From Azospirillum sp. B21 (GTDB taxonomy: Bacteria; Pseudomonadota; Alphaproteobacteria; Azospirillales; Azospirillaceae), in NCBI RefSeq assembly GCF_008364825.1, contig NZ_VTTO01000002.1, forward strand, positions 682,001-746,000: a stretch of 64,000 nt of DNA, read 5' to 3'. Shown here one piece after another: positions 58,487 through 64,000 of the stretch (the stretch's first letter is position 1; each line of letters opens with the position of its first letter). The notes beneath the pieces are model-generated. The model was not told the DNA's origin and searched no databases. It saw only the letters and a program-made list of their open reading frames with translations. The position numbers and the translations under genes were made by a program.

Positions 58487-59269
58487 TCACCCCGGCCCTC
58501 TCCCCGGGGGGGAGAGGGAGCCGTCCATCACCCGCGTTTCCACCGTCCAACCCGTCCCATGCGCCGCGATGGCGGCGACGGTGCCCGGCAGCACCCGGCG
58601 GTCGAACAGGCTCCAGTCGGCCGGAACCCCCACGTCCCGCCGCAGCCCCTCGCCGATCTCCAACAGGGCCGGCGGCGCACCCGGCGTCACCTCCACCGCG
58701 AACTTGTCGAGCGGCATCGACAGCCCGACGCCGGCCGCCTTGATGAAGGCCTCCTTCCGCGTCCAGGCCAGCAGGAAGCCCTCGTCCCTGCAGTCGGGCG
58801 GCAGCGCCTGCAGGGACGCGCGCTCGGTCGCGTGGAAGAAGCGGTCGGCGATGCCGTCGGCGCTTTCGATCGGGCGCAGCCGTTCGATGTCGACGCCGAT
58901 CCGCCCCTCCGCCGCCACGGCGATGGCCAAACTGTCCTCGCTGTCGCTGAGGTTGAAGGACGGACCGCCGGGCAGCGCCGGCTTGCCGTGCGTGCCGTAA
59001 TCGAAGACCAGCGCCGCCGGGTCGCGCCCCGTGCAGCGCCCCAGCAGCAGCCGCAGCAGCCCGCGGCGCAGCACGAAGCGGTCGGTCAGCCGTTCCATCA
59101 GAAAGCGGTCGGCACGCTCCACCTCGTCGGCGGACAGCAGGGCGCGCATCGCCCCTTTCTGCGCCGAAAGCTCTGCCAGATCGGCGAACCAGACGCGGAC
59201 GACTCCGGGCCTCAGGACATAGTCGCCCGCACGCCCGCACGCCGGTGCGGTGATGCTCACGTCATGCAT
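58487..59269 (-). CDS. 4'-phosphopantetheinyl transferase (Sfp-like)
   Basis: 260 aa from ATG at 59269 (MHDVSITAPACGRAGDYVLR). Typical motifs: RRGLLRLLLGRCTGRDPAALVF, FNLSDSEDSLAIAVA, IGVDIERLRPIESADGI (Mg-binding D-x-E) and LLAWTRKEAFIKAAGVGLSMPL (W-x-x-KE-A). It activates acyl or peptidyl carrier proteins by adding the CoA arm. The C-terminus reads MDGSLSPPGRGPG, encoded by a palindromic repeat. The conserved domain ends before this tail. The target carrier protein is unknown; the tentative ACP-like gene at 45504 is a candidate only. Confidence 0.9.
   Translation of the reverse strand: MHDVSITAPACGRAGDYVLRPGVVRVWFADLAELSAQKGAMRALLSADEVERADRFLMERLTDRFVLRRGLLRLLLGRCTGRDPAALVFDYGTHGKPALPGGPSFNLSDSEDSLAIAVAAEGRIGVDIERLRPIESADGIADRFFHATERASLQALPPDCRDEGFLLAWTRKEAFIKAAGVGLSMPLDKFAVEVTPGAPPALLEIGEGLRRDVGVPADWSLFDRRVLPGTVAAIAAHGTGWTVETRVMDGSLSPPGRGPG
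58496..58518. repeat. GC-rich palindromic repeat, copy 4
   Basis: CCCTCTCCCC (58496-58505) and GGGGAGAGGG (58509-58518) with a 3-nt G loop. It lies inside the 3' end of the phosphopantetheinyl transferase frame and encodes its tail. Confidence 0.8.
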
Positions 59270-59372
59270 CGGACAGCGATCCTCCCTCCTAAATTAGCGT
59301 CCTGGCTCCGGCAGGGGTTTCGGGTATCATGCGCGCCTCTCGCATCCGCCCCTGCATCCGGACCAGGATCCC

Positions 59373-60353
59373 ATGGTTGACACCGCCCTGCTTGCCCCGC
59401 ACCTGACCAACGTTCTTCGCGACGCCTTCATCCCGGAGCTGCCCAATCATTACCGCGGCAAGGTGCGTGAAAACTACGACCTTCCGGATGGGCGGCGGAT
59501 CCTCATCACCACCGACCGGCTGTCGGCCTTCGACCGCGCCCTGACCGCCATCCCTTTCAAGGGGCAGGTGCTGACACAGACCGCGCGCTTCTGGTTCGAG
59601 GCGACGAAGGACATCTGCGCCAACCACGTCCTGGAATACCCGGACCCCAACGTCGTGGTGGCGAAGCGGCTGACGATCATGCCGGTCGAGGTCGTGGTCC
59701 GCGACTACATGGCGGGCACCACCGGCACCTCGATCTGGTCGATGTACAAGCAGGGTCGGCGCGAGATGTACGGCCACATCTTCCCCGACGGTCTGCGCCA
59801 GAACCAGAAGCTGGGCACTCCCATCATCACGCCGACCACCAAGGCTTTCGACGCCGGCCATGACGAGGAGCTGACCGCGACCGAGATCGTGGAGCGCAAC
59901 CTGCTGACCCGCGCCCAGTGGGACGAGGTGTCGGACAAGGCGCTGGCCCTGTTCGCCCGCGGCCAGAAGATGGCGGCGGAGCGCGGCCTGATCCTGGTCG
60001 ACACCAAGTACGAATTCGGCTTCGACGAGGACGGCAACATCCTGCTGGCCGACGAGATCCACACCCCCGACAGCTCGCGCTACTGGTTCGCCGGCAGCTA
60101 TCAGGAGCGGTTCGAGGCCGGCGAGAAGCCGGAAAGCTTCGACAAGGACTTCGTCCGCAACTGGGTCGTCGCCCGCTGCGATCCCTACACCCAGGACGTT
60201 CCGGAGATCCCCGCCGACGTGGTTCTGGAAGCCGCCCGCGTCTACATCGAGGCCGGCGAGACCATCACCGGCCGCCCGTTCGAGGTGCCGGCCACCGCCG
60301 TTCCGATCCTCGACCGCATCCGCGCCAACCTGGCACCCTACTTCACCAAGTAA
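59373..60353 (+). CDS. purC: Phosphoribosylaminoimidazole-succinocarboxamide synthase
   Basis: 326 aa, the long form found in yeast and many alphaproteobacteria. [28 protein letters not shown] is the signature start, followed by [41 protein letters not shown] and [32 protein letters not shown]. It joins aspartate to CAIR in purine synthesis (SAICAR). It is followed 13 bp later by a hydroxyacid dehydrogenase gene, possibly in one operon. Confidence 0.96.
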   Translation: MVDTALLAPHLTNVLRDAFIPELPNHYRGKVRENYDLPDGRRILITTDRLSAFDRALTAIPFKGQVLTQTARFWFEATKDICANHVLEYPDPNVVVAKRLTIMPVEVVVRDYMAGTTGTSIWSMYKQGRREMYGHIFPDGLRQNQKLGTPIITPTTKAFDAGHDEELTATEIVERNLLTRAQWDEVSDKALALFARGQKMAAERGLILVDTKYEFGFDEDGNILLADEIHTPDSSRYWFAGSYQERFEAGEKPESFDKDFVRNWVVARCDPYTQDVPEIPADVVLEAARVYIEAGETITGRPFEVPATAVPILDRIRANLAPYFTK

Positions 60354-60366
60354 GGGGCCGGGCTCC

Positions 60367-61320
60367 ATGCGCGTCGCCATCCTCGATGACTACCAGGGGG
60401 TCGCGCGCGACCTCGCCGACTGGTCGCAGCTGCCGCCGGGGAGCGACCTGACGGTCTTCGACAAGCCGTTGGGCGATGAGACGGCGGTGGCGGCGGCGCT
60501 GGAGCCCTTCGACGTTCTGGTGATCATGCGGGAACGCACGCCGTTCCCCGCATCCCTGATCGGCCGGCTGCCGAAGCTGAAGCTGCTGGTCACCACCGGC
60601 GCCCGCAACAACGCCGTCGACCTCGCGGCCTGCGCCGCCCGCGGCATTCCCGTCTGCGGCACCCGCATGGTCGGCGCGCCGACGGCGGAACTGACCTGGG
60701 GCCTGATCCTGGCGCTGGCCAAGCGCATCCCGGCGGAGGAGCGGGCGCTGCGCGAGGGCCGCTGGCAGACCGGGCTGACCGGCGATCTGGCCGGCAAGCG
60801 GTTGGGCCTCGTCGGTCTCGGCAAGCTCGGCAGCAAGGTCGCCCAGGTCGGTCAGGCCTTCGGCATGGAGGTGGTGGCCTGGAGCTCCAACCTGACCGAC
60901 GAGCGTGCCGCCGCGGCCGGCGTGACCCGTGTCGAAAAGCGCGAGCTGTTCGCCACCTCCGACGTGGTCAGCGTCCATCTGGTGCTGAGCGAGCGCACCC
61001 GCGGCGTGGTGGGTGCGGCGGAGATCGGCGCGATGAAGCCGACCGCCTTCCTCGTCAACACGTCGCGCGCCGGGCTGGTGGACGAGGCGGCGCTGGCCCA
61101 TGCGCTGCGCCACGGCCATATCGGCGGCGCCGGCATCGACGTCTTCCCCATCGAGCCTCTGCCGAAAGACAGCCTTTGGCTTGACCTTCCCAACACAGTG
61201 CTGACGCCCCATCTGGGCTACGTGACGCGGGAGAATTACGCGGTGTTCTACCGCGACGCTCTGGAGGACATCCTGGCCTGGACGGCCGGTTCACCGGTGC
61301 GGCTGCTCTCTCCCGCCTGA
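60367..61320 (+). CDS. D-2-hydroxyacid dehydrogenase family protein
   Basis: 317 aa. NAD-binding GLVGLGKLGSKVAQVGQAFGMEV, catalytic Arg in NTSRAGLVDEAAL, Glu in IEPL and His in LTPHLGYVTREN. The N-terminal LDDYQGVARDLADWSQLP differs from classical phosphoglycerate dehydrogenases, placing it in the D-2-hydroxyacid dehydrogenase group with broad substrate use (glyoxylate/hydroxypyruvate or similar). It follows purC closely, suggesting cotranscription. Substrate unknown. Confidence 0.9.
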   Translation: MRVAILDDYQGVARDLADWSQLPPGSDLTVFDKPLGDETAVAAALEPFDVLVIMRERTPFPASLIGRLPKLKLLVTTGARNNAVDLAACAARGIPVCGTRMVGAPTAELTWGLILALAKRIPAEERALREGRWQTGLTGDLAGKRLGLVGLGKLGSKVAQVGQAFGMEVVAWSSNLTDERAAAAGVTRVEKRELFATSDVVSVHLVLSERTRGVVGAAEIGAMKPTAFLVNTSRAGLVDEAALAHALRHGHIGGAGIDVFPIEPLPKDSLWLDLPNTVLTPHLGYVTRENYAVFYRDALEDILAWTAGSPVRLLSPA

Positions 61321-61346
61321 ACGGGAAACAGAGGCGGAGGGCACCG

Positions 61347-62099
61347 GTGAGCTGGCGGGACAGGGTTGGAGACGGCGTCCGGGGCGGCTTCTGGGCAAGG
61401 ATGGGCCGGCACCAGCTGGGCATGCTGGTCGGCATGTCGGTGGTCGCCGGCCTGCTGTTCGGTTTCGTCGAACTGGCCGGCGAGGTGATGGAGGGCGAAA
61501 CCAGCGCCTTCGACAAGCGCCTGCTTCTGGCCCTGCGCGACCCGCTGAACCCCGAACAGCCCGGCGGCCCCTGGTGGCTGGCGCGGGTGGCGCGCGACAT
61601 CACCTCGCTCGGCAGCACCACCATCCTCACCATCGTCACCGTCGCCACGCTGGGCTTTCTGCTTCTGCTGCACAAGCGGGCGGCGGCGCTGCTGGTCCTG
61701 GTGTCGATCGGCGGCGGCGGGACGCTCAGCGCCCTGCTGAAGATGCTGTTCGACCGCGCCCGCCCCGATCTGGTGCCGCACGGCGATCAGGTGATCTCCG
61801 CCAGCTTCCCCAGCGGCCACGCCATGCAGTCGGCCGTGGTCTACCTGACGCTGGGCGCGCTGATGTCCCAATTCGTCGAGGGCCGGCGGACCAAGGCCTA
61901 TCTGCTGACCTGGGCGATGCTGCTGACGCTCGTCATCGGGTCGAGCCGCGTCTATCTGGGCGTCCATTGGCCGACCGACGTGCTGGCCGGCTGGAGCGTC
62001 GGCGCCGCCTGGGCGGCCTTCTGCTGGATGATCGCCGAATGGCTGCAGCGGCGCGGCGCGGTGGAGCAGGACCGGCCGGAGGCAACGGCGGGGCGTTGA
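61347..62099 (+). CDS. PAP2 superfamily lipid phosphatase
   Basis: 250 aa from GTG at 61347 (VSWRDRVGDGVRGG), with GGAGG upstream. Six helices with the three-part PAP2 signature: KMLFDRARP, FPSGHAM and SRVYLGVHWPTD. It dephosphorylates lipid phosphates such as undecaprenyl diphosphate in the membrane, recycling the carrier for cell-wall or polysaccharide synthesis. The first helix is preceded by a basic hydrophilic stretch. It lies 26 bp after the dehydrogenase gene, same strand. Confidence 0.92.
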   Translation: MSWRDRVGDGVRGGFWARMGRHQLGMLVGMSVVAGLLFGFVELAGEVMEGETSAFDKRLLLALRDPLNPEQPGGPWWLARVARDITSLGSTTILTIVTVATLGFLLLLHKRAAALLVLVSIGGGGTLSALLKMLFDRARPDLVPHGDQVISASFPSGHAMQSAVVYLTLGALMSQFVEGRRTKAYLLTWAMLLTLVIGSSRVYLGVHWPTDVLAGWSVGAAWAAFCWMIAEWLQRRGAVEQDRPEATAGR

Positions 62100-62208
62100 G
62101 AAACCGGCAACTGGCGGTGCGTCGCACAAAAGGGTTAACAAGCGGGTTGAATACGGACGCTTGCCCGCCGATAGTGTCGGCCCTAACCCTTTCGGATCAG
62201 GCCGCATC

Positions 62209-62700
62209 ATGCCTCACGGCACCCTCGACCGCGAAACCCTCGAAGCCGTCGGCGTCCTTGCCCGCGCGGTGGAGCGCGAGCGGGTGCCCGGCGTCCTGGA
62301 ATGCCGCCTGCTGGCGAACGCCCTGAAGCGTACGCTGGACAGCGGGCGGGAGCGCGAGTTGACCGAAGCATCGCGCGTCTTCCGAACGCTCGACACCGAT
62401 CTGCGCGACCGCATCGTCGCCCGCGCGCGGGTGGAGGCGCAGCAGGCCCGTGCGGAAGCGAAGGGCAAGACCATCGACCGCGATGTGATGACCCAGGAAA
62501 TCCCGGCCGTCACCCGCCGGGCGCCGGAACCGAAGGGACGCGAACCGAAAGCGCGTGCGGGCTCCAATTTCCTGGCGGCTCTCAACGGCCTGCGTCCGGC
62601 CACGACCAACGGCAGCCGCGGTGCCGCCCGTGACCGCCTGCGCGCCGCAGTCGATTCCCAGCGCCGAGTGGGACAGCGGGCGGAGCCGACGCTGGAGTGA
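62209..62700 (+). CDS. Conserved hypothetical, helical, unknown function
   Basis: 163 aa from ATG at 62209 (MPHGTLDRETLEAVGVLARA); ATG at 62161 is in frame but has a weaker context. Predicted helical, highly charged (for example DTDLRDRIVARARVEAQQAR, PEPKGREPKARAG). No signal peptide or membrane helix, no known domain. The terminal third is Arg/Ala-rich and probably disordered. Nothing in the neighbourhood points to a function. Confidence 0.6.
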   Translation: MPHGTLDRETLEAVGVLARAVERERVPGVLECRLLANALKRTLDSGRERELTEASRVFRTLDTDLRDRIVARARVEAQQARAEAKGKTIDRDVMTQEIPAVTRRAPEPKGREPKARAGSNFLAALNGLRPATTNGSRGAARDRLRAAVDSQRRVGQRAEPTLE

Positions 62701-62744
62701 TCGAGAGGGGCGGCGGCTCAGGCCGACGCCCGTCTCCTGCACCC

Positions 62745-63647
62745 TTACCCCTGCCCCAGCGCGCAACGCGCGGCGGCCAAATCCCATGCCGCACAGCCGA
62801 CGCTCTTGAACAGGCGCGGGCGTCCATCCGTCGCCCGGCCGTCCAGCGCATCGACCAGCGACTTCACCGTCGTCCAGTCCACGCCGGCTTGGATGAAGTC
62901 GCCGGCCTCGTGGCGGGCGCCGGCCGGATCGTCGACGAACAGCTCGCTGCCATGGACGGCGGTCGGGCCGAACTCCGCCATCTCCGGCTTGAAGGCACCG
63001 ACACCGACCAGCAGGCGGTCCGGACGCGGCGTCTCGTCATAGATGGGCGCAAGGCTGGTGGTCAGCGCGATCACCACCTCGGCGGCCGGATCGACCGCGC
63101 CGCTCATCGGCCGCAGGTCCACACCCTGTCCGGCCTGCTTGGCGCAGAAGGCGGCGGCGCTGTCCAAGCTGCGGCTGTGAACGTCGACGCGGATGCCGGG
63201 AAACAGCGCAGCGAGCGCCGCGACATGGCCTGCCGACTGGGTGCCGGCGCCGAGCAGCGCCACATGGCGCGGGGCCGGAGCCAGCGTGCGGATCGCCAGC
63301 ATCGACACGGCGGCGGTGCGGCGCGCGGTGACGGTCGGGCCGTCTAGGATCAACTGCGGCGCGCCGGTCAGGGCATCGAAGGCGCTGACCACGCCATGGA
63401 TGGTCGGCAGCCCCTTGGCGCCGTTGCCGGGATTGACGTTCACCAGCTTGTGGATGGCGATGTCCGCCGCCGTGGCCGGCATCGACAGCAGCACGCCGCC
63501 ATCCGGCAGCGGCAGCACCTGCCGTTCCGGGCTGGTGATGCGGCCGGCGGCGTAATCGCGGGCGGCTGCGGCCACCGCGTCGCACAGGGACGGGAAAGGA
63601 AGACGGGCGGCGGTCTGGTCGGCGGTGAGCACGGCGAGCAAAGACAC
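62745..63647 (-). CDS. Ornithine cyclodeaminase/mu-crystallin family reductase
   Basis: 300 aa. The Rossmann fold sits in the middle: HVALLGAGTQSAGHVAALAAL with GAGTQS as nucleotide loop. The N-terminal substrate domain has LLSMPATAADIAIHKLVNVNPGNGAKGLPTIHGVVSAFDALTGAPQLILDGPTVTARRTAAVSMLA. The group includes ornithine cyclodeaminase and delta1-pyrroline-2-carboxylate or piperideine-2-carboxylate reductase. The lack of ornithine-specific partners favours an imino-acid reductase, but this is inference. The end is close to a neighbouring convergent gene. Confidence 0.85.
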   Translation of the reverse strand: MSLLAVLTADQTAARLPFPSLCDAVAAAARDYAAGRITSPERQVLPLPDGGVLLSMPATAADIAIHKLVNVNPGNGAKGLPTIHGVVSAFDALTGAPQLILDGPTVTARRTAAVSMLAIRTLAPAPRHVALLGAGTQSAGHVAALAALFPGIRVDVHSRSLDSAAAFCAKQAGQGVDLRPMSGAVDPAAEVVIALTTSLAPIYDETPRPDRLLVGVGAFKPEMAEFGPTAVHGSELFVDDPAGARHEAGDFIQAGVDWTTVKSLVDALDGRATDGRPRLFKSVGCAAWDLAAARCALGQG

Positions 63648-63683
63648 GGGGAGCGGCTTCCTCTCTTATGAGTTGGAAAACGG

Positions 63684-64000
63684 TCAGGCGCGGGCGCGCT
63701 CGATCTCCACGCCGACGCTGGCGGCGTCGGGGAAGACATCCAGCTTCTCCACCCGCACCTTGGCCATCGTCACCCGCGCGTCGGCGAGGCAGCGCTCGGC
63801 GATGCGCTCCGCCAGCGTTTCCACCAGCGTGACGTGACCCTGGGTGACCACGCCCTTGACGATGGTCGCCATGTCCTCGCCGGTGACGCCGGGGGCGATC
63901 ACCTCGAGGTCCAGGTTCAGGCGGATGCGCTGGGGCTTCGCCCGTTCATGGGCATAGACGCCGATCAGCGCGTCCATCACCAGATCGCGCACGAAACAAC
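63684..64000 (-). CDS. folB: Dihydroneopterin aldolase FolB (5' end cut by window edge)
   Basis: At least 105 residues are visible. The readable part starts with CFVRDLVMDALIGVYAHERAKPQRIRLNLDLEV, which in the family continues upstream, so the true start lies beyond base 64000. Conserved FolB features include the Lys in KVRVEKLDVFPDAASVGVEIE, and Glu in LVETLAERIAERCL. It makes 6-hydroxymethyl-dihydropterin in folate synthesis. It lies 36 bp upstream of the reductase gene on the same strand. Confidence 0.9.
   Translation of the reverse strand, partial: CFVRDLVMDALIGVYAHERAKPQRIRLNLDLEVIAPGVTGEDMATIVKGVVTQGHVTLVETLAERIAERCLADARVTMAKVRVEKLDVFPDAASVGVEIERARA

Noticed and set aside
1-64000. CRISPR arrays, tRNA, rRNA, insertion sequences or phage genes
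   Set aside because: No direct repeats with regular spacers, no tRNA cloverleaf, no transposase or integrase sequence was seen. The inverted repeats are dispersed palindromes, not CRISPR.

Overview
The window is high-GC, densely coded DNA from an alphaproteobacterium. I infer Azospirillum or a close relative in the Rhodospirillales from the mix of genes: a RegB/RegA redox pair, HupE/HupK/Hyp hydrogenase accessory genes, DUF3305/DUF3306, PuuD with a cytochrome c tail, long-form PurC, and a large exopolysaccharide locus. I see no rRNA, tRNA, phage, insertion sequence or CRISPR array. It reads as an ordinary chromosomal or chromid segment with 62 protein genes, one of them cut by the right edge.

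Layout. 0-2.7 kb: a DUF3306/DUF3305 pair (formate-dehydrogenase accessory type), a small secreted protein and a phytochelatin-synthase-like peptidase. 2.9-6.0 kb: a giant surface or secreted protein with three carbohydrate-binding-like repeats in front of a parallel beta-helix. 6.4-11 kb: an AI-2E-type permease, an orphan ATP-grasp-like enzyme, 4-hydroxyphenylpyruvate dioxygenase and a divergent Lrp regulator. 11-22.5 kb: a minus-strand polysaccharide locus (three glycosyltransferases, GDP-fucose synthase-like, epimerase, nucleotide-sugar dehydrogenase, flippase, Wzc-type co-polymerase/tyrosine kinase). A matching initiating sugar transferase lies separately at 56 kb. 22.7-26 kb: a Crp/Fnr regulator, two small proteins and RegA/RegB. 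26-29.2 kb: an ABC-2 exporter, TenA, and the Mn exporter MntP behind what looks like a yybP-ykoY riboswitch. 29.4-32.3 kb: purine breakdown (GuaD, PuuD); an NCS2 purine permease lies at 44 kb. 32.6-37.3 kb: a periplasmic binding protein fused by translational coupling to a hybrid sensor kinase, plus a lone receiver protein. 37-51 kb: mixed housekeeping and transport genes (NnrS, a YcaQ-type crosslink glycosylase, a second Lrp, DedA, a hydrolase, AraC, EamA, NCS2, an ACP-like protein with a GH1 glucosidase, HutD, YihY, a DUF3618 protein). 51-56 kb: HupE divergent from HupK-HypB-HypC-HypE, with no HypD. 56-64 kb: sugar transferase, CtpA peptidase, phosphopantetheinyl transferase, PurC, a hydroxyacid dehydrogenase, PAP2, an unknown protein, an ornithine-cyclodeaminase-like reductase and FolB (cut by the edge).

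A recurring feature is a short GC-rich palindromic repeat with the core CCCTCTCCCC..GGGGAGAGGG. It occurs at gene ends at least seven times, and in three places it encodes the last residues of a protein (SPPRGEG, SPAPGEG, SPPGRGPG). The most checkable new observations are these repeat-coded tails, the nested cruciform at the left edge, the Mn riboswitch, a pair of paralogous small proteins (74 and 62 aa), and the orphan ATP-grasp enzyme behind an AT-rich leader. I found no clear, wholly new multi-gene system.
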